Shown one piece after another: positions 33,568 through 42,407 of a stretch of DNA of 64,000 nucleotides. Within the stretch, counting starts at the first letter, position 1, and each line of letters starts with the position of its first letter. A model generated the notes under the pieces. The model made no database searches. It worked only from the letters and a program-made list of their open reading frames with translations, and was not told where the DNA came from. Source of the stretch: Variovorax paradoxus (GTDB lineage: Bacteria; Pseudomonadota; Gammaproteobacteria; Burkholderiales; Burkholderiaceae_C). The translations under genes and the position numbers were made by a program. The stretch spans positions 3,768,001-3,832,000 of the forward strand of contig NZ_LR743507.1 in assembly GCF_902712855.1 (NCBI RefSeq), read 5' to 3'.

Positions 33568-35307
33568 TTGAATCAGCCCACCCCCGCGATCGTTGCCCAG
33601 AATGCAGTGCGCCGCCTCCCACGCGTCGCGTTGCTCCTGCTGTGCGCGGCCTACCTGCTGCCAGGCCTGGTCGGCCGGGGGCCCTGGAAGAGCGCGGACA
33701 TCACCGCCTTCGGCTACATGGCGGAACTGGCGCGCTCCACCGAAGGCATCGCGCGGTGGTTCGACCCGCTGCTGCTGGGCCTGCGGCCCGAGACGCCTGC
33801 GCTCGTTCCCTACTGGATCGGCGCGCTGGCCATCAAGATCGCTCCGTCGTGGCTGAACCCCGACCTGGCCGTGCGCATCGTGTTCGCGTTCCTGCTGTGG
33901 GGCACGTTCACTGCCACCTGGTACGCCGTCTACTACCTGGCCCGCACTGCGCGGGCACAGCCCGTGGCGTTCGCGTTCGGCGGCGAGGCCCGTCCGACCG
34001 ACTATGCCCGCGCCATTGCCGACGGCGGGCTGCTCGCGCTGATCGCCTGCCTCGGACTCGCCCAACTCGGCCATGAAACCACTCCCGCGTTGGCGCAGCT
34101 TTTCTTCGCCTCGCATCTCTTCTACGGCGTCGCCGCCCTGCCATACCGCCGTGCCGGCCCGGTGATCGCATTGGCGGTGGGCACCCTCGGCATCACGCTG
34201 AGCGGCGCGCCCACGGTCGGACTGGCGCTGGCCATCGGCAGCGCGCTGTACATCGGCTACGAGCGTCGAAAAGATGCCCTGGCTGCCGGCGCCGATCTGT
34301 ACGTCGACGAAGACACCGGCCCCGGCTACACCCGCGGCGCCCTTCTCACCATGATCGGCGTCACCGTGCTGGCCGCGGTGCTGGTGTTCGGCCTGAAGCT
34401 GCCGACCTGGAAGATCACCCTGGTCAACGGCTCCGTGCTCAACGACGTCCGAAGCCAGGCCCGCCTCCTGCTGTGGTTCACCTGGCCGGTCTGGCCGCTG
34501 GCCGTCTGGACGCTCTGGCGCTGGCGGCGCCAGCTCACGGCGCGCCATGTGGCGCTGCCGTTCTGGTTCGCTCTGGTGCCTCTGGCCGCCACCTGGACGA
34601 CCGACTACTCCGACCGCTCGCTGCTGCTGGCCCTGCCGGCCTTCGCCACGCTGGCGGCCTTCGCCCTGCCGACCTTCCGCCGCAGCGCTTCGGCCCTGAT
34701 CGACTGGTTCAACGTGCTGTTCTTCAGCGGACTGGCCGTGCTGGGCTGGATCTACTGGATCGCCATGCAGACAGGTGCGCCGCCCAAGCCTGCGGCCAGC
34801 GTGGCGCGTCTGGTACCGGGCTTCGTGCCGGAGTTCTCTGCCATCGCCGTGGTGCTTGCGGCGGCCGCAACCATCGCCTGGTGCTGGCTGGTGCGCTGGC
34901 GCACCGGGCGCCATCGCGCTGCGCTCTGGAAAACGCTGGTGCTGCCCGCCGGGGGCACCGCGCTCTGCTGGATGCTGCTCATGACGCTGTGGCTGCCACC
35001 CATCGACTACGCGCGCAGCTACGTGCCGCAGGTCAATGCGGTGGTCGATCGGGTCGGCAAGCAGCCGGGCTGCATTGCCGAACTGGCGCTGAGCCGCGCC
35101 CATATTGCCGCGCTTCGCCACCACGGCCAGCTCGACGTGAAGCCGCTGCTGCTCGACAACAGCTGCACCTGGCTGCTGGCCAGCCCCGAAACCATCGAAC
35201 GGCTGCACACCATCATCCCGTTCGACCAGTGGCGCTTCGCCGGTACGCTGCGCCGCCCCAGCAGTCCCGCGGACGACCTGCTGCTCTACCAGAAGATCGC
35301 GCCCTAG
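33568..35307 (+). CDS. Polytopic membrane protein, GT39/ArnT-like glycosyltransferase family
   Basis: A 579-aa protein with about ten hydrophobic segments. Features of the ArnT/PMT superfamily are visible: an early luminal loop with GPWKSADITAFGYMAELAR (acidic D near the start), PYWIGALAIKIAPSW, and a soluble C-terminal part (about 480-579; QVNAVVDRVGKQPGCIAEL). Such proteins use polyprenyl-linked sugars to modify lipid A or proteins. The start is inferred as TTG 33568, because the earlier frame lies inside rpmE2 and its terminator. It ends 3 bp before the MATE gene. The exact substrate is unknown. Confidence 0.78.
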   Translation: MNQPTPAIVAQNAVRRLPRVALLLLCAAYLLPGLVGRGPWKSADITAFGYMAELARSTEGIARWFDPLLLGLRPETPALVPYWIGALAIKIAPSWLNPDLAVRIVFAFLLWGTFTATWYAVYYLARTARAQPVAFAFGGEARPTDYARAIADGGLLALIACLGLAQLGHETTPALAQLFFASHLFYGVAALPYRRAGPVIALAVGTLGITLSGAPTVGLALAIGSALYIGYERRKDALAAGADLYVDEDTGPGYTRGALLTMIGVTVLAAVLVFGLKLPTWKITLVNGSVLNDVRSQARLLLWFTWPVWPLAVWTLWRWRRQLTARHVALPFWFALVPLAATWTTDYSDRSLLLALPAFATLAAFALPTFRRSASALIDWFNVLFFSGLAVLGWIYWIAMQTGAPPKPAASVARLVPGFVPEFSAIAVVLAAAATIAWCWLVRWRTGRHRAALWKTLVLPAGGTALCWMLLMTLWLPPIDYARSYVPQVNAVVDRVGKQPGCIAELALSRAHIAALRHHGQLDVKPLLLDNSCTWLLASPETIERLHTIIPFDQWRFAGTLRRPSSPADDLLLYQKIAP

Positions 35308-35310
35308 CAC

Positions 35311-36654
35311 GTGGCCGGCGAACGCAGCCTGATCGCGCGGCACGCAGGCACGGTGCTGGTCGGCCAGCTGGCCGTGATGGCCTTCGGCGTGACCGACACC
35401 ATCATCGCGGGGCGATATTCCGAACATGCGCTGGCCGCACTTTCCGTGGGCGCGGCGGTGTTCGTGAGCGTGTATGTCTCGCTCATGGGCGTGCTGCAGG
35501 CGCTGCTTCCGGTGTGGGCCGAACTGCACGGTGGCGGCCGCGGCGCGGAGGTGGGCCGCTCGGTGCGCCAGTCGCTCTATCTGGCAGGCATCGCGATCGT
35601 GCTCGGCATGGCCGTGCTGCTTTCACCGGGCGCCGTGCTGCGACTCACCCAGGTGCCACCCGAGATGCGCGGCGAAGTCGAGGCGTACCTGGTCGTGCTG
35701 GCCTTCGGCCTGGCGCCCGCGCTCCTGTTCCGGCTGTTCAGCACCCTCAACCAGAGCCTGGGTAAGCCGCAGCTCGTCACCTGGCTGCAGCTGGCCTCTC
35801 TGCTCGTGAAGCTGCCGCTGTCGATCTGGTTCACGTTCGGCGGCGCTGGCTTGCCGGCGATGGGCCTCGTGGGCTGCGGCTGGGCCACGCTGTGCGTCAA
35901 CTGGGCCATGCTGGGCTGCGCCATCTGGCTGCTGCGCTACGGCGACTTCTACCGCAACTACCGGCTGTGGCAGCGCCTCGAGGCGCCCGACTGGGGCACG
36001 ATCCGCCAGTTCGCACGCATGGGCGTGCCCGGCGGCCTCGCGGTGCTGGTCGAAGTGACCTCCTTTACGCTGATGGCGCTGTTCATCGCACGCCTTGGCA
36101 CCGTGGCCGCGGCCGCCCACCAGATCGCCGCGAACCTGCTGGCGGTGGCCTACATGGTGCCGCTGTCGCTGGCCATTGCCACCAGCGCGCGCGTGAGCTT
36201 CTGGCTCGGCGCGCGCGACACTGCCAAGGCGCGCCACGCCTGCCGGCTCGGCTTCGAGCTGACCGTGCTGTGCGCCGTCCTGTTCGCGGTCGGCATGCTG
36301 ACGCTGCGCTTCCAGCTGGCCAACGTGTACTCCGACAACCCCGCGGTGATCGCGCTGGCCGCGACACTGCTTCTGGTGGTGGCAACCTACCACTTGGCCG
36401 ACGCGCTGCAGACGCTGTGCGTTTTCGTGCTGCGCTGCTACCGCGTCACGCTGGCGCCTCTGGTCATCTACTGCACGATGCTCTGGGGAATCGGACTGGG
36501 CGGCAGCTATCTTCTGGCCTATCGCGGCTTGGGCCCGTGGCCCGCGATGCAATCGCCGCTGGCGTTCTGGATCATGAGCGCCGGTGCCCTGGCGCTGGCG
36601 GCACTGCTGTTCGGCGTGCTGCTGCGCTGGACCATGGCCCGGCGCGGCGGATAG
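35311..36654 (+). CDS. MATE family efflux transporter
   Basis: A 447-aa protein with twelve hydrophobic segments and the two-fold MATE repeat: IARHAGTVLVGQLAVMAFGV with TDTIIAGRYSEHALAALSVG in the first half, and FARMGVPGGLAVLVEVTSFT in the second. MATE proteins export cationic drugs and dyes using Na+ or H+ gradients. GTG start at 35311, 3 bp after the previous stop, so the two genes are one operon. Confidence 0.92.
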   Translation: MAGERSLIARHAGTVLVGQLAVMAFGVTDTIIAGRYSEHALAALSVGAAVFVSVYVSLMGVLQALLPVWAELHGGGRGAEVGRSVRQSLYLAGIAIVLGMAVLLSPGAVLRLTQVPPEMRGEVEAYLVVLAFGLAPALLFRLFSTLNQSLGKPQLVTWLQLASLLVKLPLSIWFTFGGAGLPAMGLVGCGWATLCVNWAMLGCAIWLLRYGDFYRNYRLWQRLEAPDWGTIRQFARMGVPGGLAVLVEVTSFTLMALFIARLGTVAAAAHQIAANLLAVAYMVPLSLAIATSARVSFWLGARDTAKARHACRLGFELTVLCAVLFAVGMLTLRFQLANVYSDNPAVIALAATLLLVVATYHLADALQTLCVFVLRCYRVTLAPLVIYCTMLWGIGLGGSYLLAYRGLGPWPAMQSPLAFWIMSAGALALAALLFGVLLRWTMARRGG

Positions 36655-36685
36655 ATCCGCGGCGGCCGGCCCGAGCCGACGCCGG

Positions 36686-38029
36686 CTACTTGGCCGCCAG
36701 CACGCGTGCCTCGCGCACGCGGGTCGCCGGAAACACCAGCGCGAAGCGCGAGCCCTTGCCGACCGCGCTCTCGATGCGCAACTCGGCGCCGTGCCGCTGC
36801 GCAATGTGCTTCACGATCGCCAGGCCCAGCCCCGTGCCGCCCGTCTCGCGCGAGCGGCTGCGGTCGATGCGGTAGAAGCGCTCCGTCAACCGTGGAATGT
36901 GCTCCGCGGCGATGCCCGGGCCGGTGTCCCTCACGGCGTACTCGCCGCGGCCGTCGGGCAACACGCGCCAGCTCACGGCCACCTCGCCACCGCCCGGCGT
37001 GTACCGGATGGCATTGCTCAGCAGGTTCGACATCGCGCTCTGCAATTCGGTCGGCGCGCCCGACACCTCCGACTCGGCATCCATGGTGAACGAGAGCTTG
37101 TGCCCCAGCGGGGCCAGCCGGCCCGAGAGGCCGCGCCCTTCGTCCTCGCACTGCGCCAGCAACGCGCGGATGCGGATCCACTGGTTGCCCGATGGTGCCG
37201 CGCTGCCTTCGAGGCGCGACAGCGTCAGCAGGTCGTTCACCAGCGTTTCCATGCGATGCGACTGCTGCCCCATCAGCGACAGGTAGCGCGTGCGTTCGTC
37301 GGCATCGAGCGGCAGGTTCTGCAGCGTCTCGACGAAGCCCGCCAGCACCGTCAGCGGCGTGCGGATCTCGTGCGACACGTTGGCAACGAAGTCGCGCCGC
37401 ATCGCCTCGGCCTGCTCGAGCGCGGTGATATCGCGCGTGAGCAGCATGCGGCGGTTGCCGGCATAGGGATGCACCTGCACCGACAGCCGCACCGCGTGGC
37501 CGCGCTGGTGCGCGTGGCTGCCGATGCCGGGCGCGTCGATGATCACGTCGCGGCTGTAGTTCCAGGACGCCAGGTAGGCCACGAAGGCAGGGTCTCGCAC
37601 CAGGTTCGCCAGGTGCTGGGCCAGGTCGCGCTCGGCGTCGATGCCGAACTGCGCGGCCGCCGTCTGGTTGCACCACTCGATGCGGCCGTGCTCGTCGAGC
37701 AGCACCACGCCGTTGGGCGAAGCCTGGATCGCCGCCAGGAACTCATGCAAGCGGTCTTCCGCCTGGCGTATCTGCTGCTCGCGGTCACGCAGCAGCTTGC
37801 GAATGCGCTCCGACAGTTCGCCCCAGACACCCGGTCCCCGCGCCGGCAGACCGGCCGCATCGTTGCGCAAGACCTGCAGCAGGCGCTGAGCGCGCCAGGC
37901 ATCGAGCGCGAGCCAGACCACGGCGCCCGCCCAGGCTCCCAACCACACGAACTTCAAGCCGAATGCCGCGACAGCGCCCGCTCCGAAGAGCAGAGACGCT
38001 ATTAAAAATGCAGCAATACGAAAAGGCAT
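36686..38029 (-). CDS. phoR: Phosphate regulon sensor histidine kinase PhoR
   Basis: A 447-aa sensor. Two N-terminal transmembrane helices (FRIAAFLIASLLFGAGAVAA and VWLGAWAGAVVWLALDAW), a PAS-like domain (AIQASPNGVVLLDEHGRIEW), the phosphoacceptor box RRDFVANVSHEIRTPLTVL, and the ATPase boxes N (MSNLLSNAIRYTP), G1 (YAVRDTGPGIAAEH), F and G2 (GGTGLGLAIVKHI). It detects the state of PstSCAB-PhoU and controls PhoB. Downstream of phoB at a 44-bp gap, same strand. Confidence 0.96.
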   Translation of the reverse strand: MPFRIAAFLIASLLFGAGAVAAFGLKFVWLGAWAGAVVWLALDAWRAQRLLQVLRNDAAGLPARGPGVWGELSERIRKLLRDREQQIRQAEDRLHEFLAAIQASPNGVVLLDEHGRIEWCNQTAAAQFGIDAERDLAQHLANLVRDPAFVAYLASWNYSRDVIIDAPGIGSHAHQRGHAVRLSVQVHPYAGNRRMLLTRDITALEQAEAMRRDFVANVSHEIRTPLTVLAGFVETLQNLPLDADERTRYLSLMGQQSHRMETLVNDLLTLSRLEGSAAPSGNQWIRIRALLAQCEDEGRGLSGRLAPLGHKLSFTMDAESEVSGAPTELQSAMSNLLSNAIRYTPGGGEVAVSWRVLPDGRGEYAVRDTGPGIAAEHIPRLTERFYRIDRSRSRETGGTGLGLAIVKHIAQRHGAELRIESAVGKGSRFALVFPATRVREARVLAAK

Positions 38030-38073
38030 GGCGGGCGATTATCCGCGCCCGACATCAGCGGACACCACAGCGT

Positions 38074-38766
38074 TCAAACCGTCACTTGGGCCGTCAGGCG
38101 ATAGCCGGCGCCGCGGACGGTTTCCACCATCGGTGCCGCCGCGCCCAGCGATTCGCGCAGACGCTTGACGTGCACGTCGACCGTGCGTTCTTCGATGTAG
38201 ACGTGGTCGCCCCACACCTTGTCGAGCAACTGCGCCCGGCTGTGCACGCGCTCGGCGTGCTGCATCAGGTAAGCCAGCAGCTTGAACTCGGTCGGGCCGA
38301 CCTTCAGCGCGCCGCCCTGCCAGGTCACGCGGTGCGTGGACGTGTCGAGCGCGAGCTCGCCGATCTCGACGCGTTCGGTCACCACTTCCGGCGCCCGGCG
38401 GCGCAGCACCGCACGGATGCGGGCCAGCATCTCCTGGGTCGAGAACGGCTTGGTGATGTAGTCGTCGGCACCGGCATCCAGCCCTGCCACCTTGTCGGGC
38501 TCGTCGCCACGGGCGGTCAGCATCAGGATCGGAATGGACTTGGTGCGCGGGTCCTTGCGCCACTGGCGCGCGAGCTGCAGGCCGCTCTGGCCGGGCAGCA
38601 TCCAGTCGAGCAGGATCAGGTCCGGCAGGAAGGCGTCTATCTCGCGCTGGGCTGCGGCGCCGTCCTCCGACCAGATCGGCTCGAAGCCGTTGTGGCGCAG
38701 GTTGACGGCGATCAGCTCGGCGATCGAGGACTCGTCTTCGACGATCAGGACTCGGGGTTTTTTCAT
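38074..38766 (-). CDS. phoB: Phosphate regulon response regulator PhoB
   Basis: A 230-aa OmpR-class regulator. Receiver: VLIVEDESSIAELIAVNLRH, LPDLILLDWMLPGQSGLQLA with the phosphoacceptor Asp, and ADDYITKPFSTQEML with the Lys switch. DNA-binding domain: LTPTEFKLL-like GPTEFKLLAYLMQHAERVHS, and RTVDVHVKRLRESLGAAAPM. PhoB-P binds Pho boxes such as those before pstS, ppx and ppk in this window. Confidence 0.97.
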   Translation of the reverse strand: MKKPRVLIVEDESSIAELIAVNLRHNGFEPIWSEDGAAAQREIDAFLPDLILLDWMLPGQSGLQLARQWRKDPRTKSIPILMLTARGDEPDKVAGLDAGADDYITKPFSTQEMLARIRAVLRRRAPEVVTERVEIGELALDTSTHRVTWQGGALKVGPTEFKLLAYLMQHAERVHSRAQLLDKVWGDHVYIEERTVDVHVKRLRESLGAAAPMVETVRGAGYRLTAQVTV

Positions 38767-38804
38767 GTTATTTGCTCACTTGCAGGTCGCCCCGGTCCCT
38801 TCCA

Positions 38805-38897
38805 GCGAACGCCGCGGAACCGGCTTCGCCGGACCGCTGGCGTTACCCCCTGCAAGGGGGTTGGCGGCCACACGAAGTGGGCAAGCCTGGGGGTTGG
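38805..38897. repeat. Comamonadaceae-type intergenic repeat, copy B
   Basis: The phoU-phoB spacer carries the 20-bp core (38818-38837) identical to 4794-4813, then the hairpin CCCCCTGCAAGGGGG, then GGCGGCCACACGAAGTGGGC and CCTGGGGGTTGG before the phoU stop. The element is the likely cause of the 130-bp spacing inside the pho cluster. Confidence 0.65.
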
Positions 38898-39599
38898 TCA
38901 TTGAAGCGCGGACTCGATTTCTTGCATCGAAGTGTGCCGCACATCGGCACCCTTGACGATGTAGATGATGAACTCGGCGATGTTCTTGGCGTGATCGCCG
39001 ATGCGTTCGATGGCCTTTGCCAGGAACAGCAGGTCCAGGCTGGCGGAGATGGTGCGCGGGTCTTCCATCATGTAGGTGACCAGCTTGCGCACGAAACCGT
39101 CGAACTCCTTGTCGATCAGGTCGTCGTCCTTCAGGATCGACAGCGCCGCGGCGGTGTCCAGGCGCGCGAACGCGTCCAGCGCCTTGCGCAGCAGGCCCGA
39201 GGCCAGGTCGGCCGCGATGCGCAGCTCGGTCGTGGGCAGCTGACGGGCCGATCCGCTCTCGATGATCGACTTGACCATGCGTGCGATCTTGTTGGCCTCG
39301 TCGCCCACGCGCTCGAGGTTGGCCGTGGTCTTGCTGATGGCGATCAGCAGGCGCAGGTCGCGTGCGGTGGGCTGACGGCGCGCGATGATCGACGACAGCT
39401 CGCGGTCGATGTCGATCTCCATCGCGTTCACGCGATGCTCGGTCTCCATCACGCGGTCGGCCGCCTCGGCATCGAACTGCAGCAGTGCGTACACGGCCTG
39501 GTGGATCTGCGACTCGACCATGCCGCCGAGCTCCATCACGCGCGACGAGACGCCATTGAGTTCGCTGTCGAACTGGCTGGAAAGGTGTTTCTCGGTCAT
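38898..39599 (-). CDS. phoU: Phosphate transport system regulatory protein PhoU
   Basis: A 233-aa all-helical protein with the two PhoU repeats: HLSSQFDSELNGVSSRVMEL, GGMVESQIHQAVYAL, EIDIDRELSSIIARRQPTAR and DLRLLIAISKTTANLERVGD, then ERIGDHAKNIAEFIIYIVKG. E/D-x3-D metal clusters are visible in ERVGDEANKI and ERIGDHAKNI. It links PstSCAB to PhoR and restrains the Pho response. The start is ATG 39599; 16 bp separate it from pstB. Confidence 0.96.
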   Translation of the reverse strand: MTEKHLSSQFDSELNGVSSRVMELGGMVESQIHQAVYALLQFDAEAADRVMETEHRVNAMEIDIDRELSSIIARRQPTARDLRLLIAISKTTANLERVGDEANKIARMVKSIIESGSARQLPTTELRIAADLASGLLRKALDAFARLDTAAALSILKDDDLIDKEFDGFVRKLVTYMMEDPRTISASLDLLFLAKAIERIGDHAKNIAEFIIYIVKGADVRHTSMQEIESALQ

Positions 39600-39615
39600 G
39601 TTGTCTCCTTTGACT

Positions 39616-40401
39616 TCAACCGAAGCGGCCGGTGATGTAGTCCTCGGTTTCCTTGCGCTGCGGCTTGAAGAACATCTGTTCTGTGGCACCGAACTCGATC
39701 AGGTCGCCGAGGTACATGTAGGCGGTGTAGTCGCTGCAGCGGGCGGCCTGCTGCATGTTGTGCGTCACGATGACCACCGTGTATTCGTTCTTCAGCTCGG
39801 CGATCAGTTCCTCGATCTTCGCGGTCGAGATCGGGTCGAGTGCCGAGCAGGGCTCGTCGAGCAGCAGCACTTCGGGCTTGATCGCAATGCCGCGTGCAAT
39901 GCACAGGCGCTGCTGCTGGCCGCCGGACAAGCCCGAGCCGCTCTGCTGCAGCTTGTCGCGCACTTCGGTCCACAGCGCGGCCTTCTTCAGCGCCCATTCG
40001 ACGCGGTCGTCCATTTCGCTGGCCGAGAGGTTCTCGAACAGCTTCACGCCGAAGGCGATGTTGTCGTAGATCGACATCGGGAACGGCGTCGGCTTCTGGA
40101 ACACCATGCCGACCTTGGCACGGATCAGCGCCACGTCCTGCTTGGAGGTCAGCAGGTTCTCGCCGTCCAGGGCGATCGTGCCCTCGGCGCGCTGCTCGGG
40201 ATAGAGCTCGAACATGCGGTTGAAGGTGCGCAGCAGGGTCGACTTGCCGCAGCCCGACGGACCGATGAAGGCCGTCACCTTGTTCTCCGGGATCTCGAGG
40301 TTGATGCCCTTGAGTGCATGGAACTTGCCGTAGTAGAAGTTCAGGTCCTTGACCGAGATCTTCGAGCGCGACGTTTGTTGGGGTGCAACGGTGGTAGGCA
40401 T
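39616..40401 (-). CDS. pstB: Phosphate ABC transporter ATP-binding protein PstB
   Basis: A 261-aa ATPase: Walker A GPSGCGKST, signature LSGGQQQRLCIARGIA, Walker B VLLLDEPCSALD, H-loop VTHNMQQAARCSD. The segment FYYGKFHALKGINLEIPENK and MVFQKPTPFPMSIYDNIAFG are typical of PstB. It drives phosphate import with PstSCA. 13 bp after pstA. Confidence 0.97.
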   Translation of the reverse strand: MPTTVAPQQTSRSKISVKDLNFYYGKFHALKGINLEIPENKVTAFIGPSGCGKSTLLRTFNRMFELYPEQRAEGTIALDGENLLTSKQDVALIRAKVGMVFQKPTPFPMSIYDNIAFGVKLFENLSASEMDDRVEWALKKAALWTEVRDKLQQSGSGLSGGQQQRLCIARGIAIKPEVLLLDEPCSALDPISTAKIEELIAELKNEYTVVIVTHNMQQAARCSDYTAYMYLGDLIEFGATEQMFFKPQRKETEDYITGRFG

Positions 40402-40414
40402 GTTGGCGTCTTCT

Positions 40415-41299
40415 TTAGAGTTTGGTGCGCGTCAGTACCCGCGCCAGGATGTTGAGGGCGAGCACGGCGATGGTGATCAGGAACACGCCGGCCCATGCCA
40501 GTTGTTGCCAGTTTTCATACGGGCTCATTGCGAACTTGAAGATCGTGACCGGCAGGCTGGCCATGGGCTGGCTCATGTCGGCGGTCCAGAACTGGTTGTT
40601 CAGCGCGGTGAACAGCAGCGGCGCGGTTTCGCCGGCAATGCGTGCCACCGCCAGAAGCACACCCGTGACCACACCGGCGCGTGCGGCGCGCAGGGTGATG
40701 CTCAGGATGACCTTCCACTTCGGCGTGCCGAGCGCGTAGGCCGCTTCGCGCAGGCCGGGCGGAACCAGCTGCAGCATGTTCTCGGTGGTGCGGATGACCA
40801 CCGGGATCACGATCAGCGCCAGCGCGATCGCACCGGCCAGGCCCGAGAAGGTCTTGAAGTAGGCCACCACCACCGCGTAGACGAACAGGCCGATCACGAT
40901 GGACGGCGCCGACAGCAGGATGTCGTTGACGAAGCGCGTCACCGACGAGAGCCACCCCTTGGGGTTGTACTCGGCCAGGTAGATGCCGGCCATGATGCCG
41001 ATGGGCGTGCCCACGAAGGTGGCCATCATCACCATCACGAACGAGCCGAAGATCGCATTCGCGATGCCGCCCGCCTCGTTCGGAGGCGGGGTCATCTCGG
41101 TGAAGGTGGCGATGGCGAGGCCGCCGACGCCCTGGCGCAGCGTCTCCCAGAGGATCCACACCAGCCAGAACACGCCGAACGCCATCGCGGCGAGCGACAG
41201 CGTCAGTGCGATCTTGTTGACGCGGTTGCGCGAGGCGAACTTGGCCTGGCGCGCTTCTGCCAGCGCCTTGGCGGTCATCAGGTTTTGCGCGGTACTCAC
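40415..41299 (-). CDS. pstA: Phosphate ABC transporter permease PstA
   Basis: A 294-aa permease with six hydrophobic segments; GIMAGIYLAEYNPKGWLSSV and VPPGLREAAYALGTPKWKVI (EAA loop) are PstA signatures, as is RIAGETAPLLFTALNNQFW. GTG start at 41299, overlapping the pstC stop (GTGA). The longer frame upstream is out-of-frame pstC sequence. Confidence 0.96.
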   Translation of the reverse strand: MSTAQNLMTAKALAEARQAKFASRNRVNKIALTLSLAAMAFGVFWLVWILWETLRQGVGGLAIATFTEMTPPPNEAGGIANAIFGSFVMVMMATFVGTPIGIMAGIYLAEYNPKGWLSSVTRFVNDILLSAPSIVIGLFVYAVVVAYFKTFSGLAGAIALALIVIPVVIRTTENMLQLVPPGLREAAYALGTPKWKVILSITLRAARAGVVTGVLLAVARIAGETAPLLFTALNNQFWTADMSQPMASLPVTIFKFAMSPYENWQQLAWAGVFLITIAVLALNILARVLTRTKL

Positions 41300-42378
41300 G
41301 ATTTGGTTCCTTCGCTCTTCTTCATGCGAGCCAGCAGCATCTTCGACAGCGACAGCACGACGAAGGTGATGAAGAACAGCACGAGGCCGAGGTACATCAG
41401 CGCGGCCTGGTGGAGGCCGGCGCCGGCTTCGGCGAATTCGTTGGCGAGTGCCGAGGTGATGCTGTTCGCAGCCTCGAACACCGACAGGGAGTTGAGCTGG
41501 TTCATGTTGCCGATCACGAACGTGACGGCCATCGTTTCGCCCAGCGCGCGGCCCAGGCCGAGCATGATGCCGCCGACGACGCCGGCCTTGGTGTAGGGCA
41601 GCACGACCTTGGAGACGACCTCCCAGGTGGTCGAGCCGAGACCGTAGGCCGACTCCTTCAGCAGCGGCGGCGTGACTTCGAACACGTCGCGCATCACCGA
41701 GGCGATGAACGGGATGATCATGATGGCCAGGATGATGCCGGCCGACAGGATGCCGATGCCCACAGGCGGGCCGGAGACCAGCGCGCCGAGGTAGGGCACG
41801 CCGCTCAGCAGCTTCTGCAGCGGCTGCTGGACCCAGGTCGACAGGATCGGGCCGAAGACCAGCAGGCCCCACATGCCGTACACGATCGACGGCACTGCAG
41901 CCAGCAGTTCAATGGCGGTACCCAACGGGCGCTTGAGCCAGTTGGGCGAGAGTTCGGTCAGGAAAAGCGCAATGCCGAAGCTGACGGGCACCGCGATGAT
42001 CAGGGCGATGATCGAGGTGGCCAGCGTGCCGTAGATCATGACCAGGCCGCCGTACTCCTCCTTGACGGGGTCCCACACGCTGCTGGTGAGGAAGCCGAGG
42101 CCGTACTTCGAGATGGCGGGCCATGCGCCGGCGATGAGCGACAGCAGGATGCCGATGAGCAGCGCGAGCGTCAGCAGCGCGGCGCCCTTGGCGGCCCAGC
42201 CGAACAGGCGGTCGGCCATCGGGCCGGAACGGGCTGCCTTCGCGGGTGGCGGGGTGGCGGTGGCACGACCGCGCTCGGCCGCGAGGTCGAGGGAGGTGGC
42301 AGCGGCAGGAAAGGTGGATGACACAGGTCGCTCCGGCAAAGACGAAAGCGACGCGTCCTTGAGCGAAGAATTGCTCAT
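41296..42378 (-). CDS. pstC: Phosphate ABC transporter permease PstC
   Basis: A 360-aa permease. The first 50 residues are a hydrophilic Ser/Ala/Pro-rich extension (SSLPERPVSSTFPAAATSLD). Then six hydrophobic segments with FLTSSVWDPVKEEYGGLVMI, IELLAAVPSIVYGMWGLLVF and SAYGLGSTTWEVVSKVVLPY. Forms the phosphate channel with PstA. 29 bp after pstS. Confidence 0.96.
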   Translation of the reverse strand: MSNSSLKDASLSSLPERPVSSTFPAAATSLDLAAERGRATATPPPAKAARSGPMADRLFGWAAKGAALLTLALLIGILLSLIAGAWPAISKYGLGFLTSSVWDPVKEEYGGLVMIYGTLATSIIALIIAVPVSFGIALFLTELSPNWLKRPLGTAIELLAAVPSIVYGMWGLLVFGPILSTWVQQPLQKLLSGVPYLGALVSGPPVGIGILSAGIILAIMIIPFIASVMRDVFEVTPPLLKESAYGLGSTTWEVVSKVVLPYTKAGVVGGIMLGLGRALGETMAVTFVIGNMNQLNSLSVFEAANSITSALANEFAEAGAGLHQAALMYLGLVLFFITFVVLSLSKMLLARMKKSEGTKS

Positions 42379-42407
42379 GAACGCGCCGATCTGGACTGAA
42401 GGTTGGA

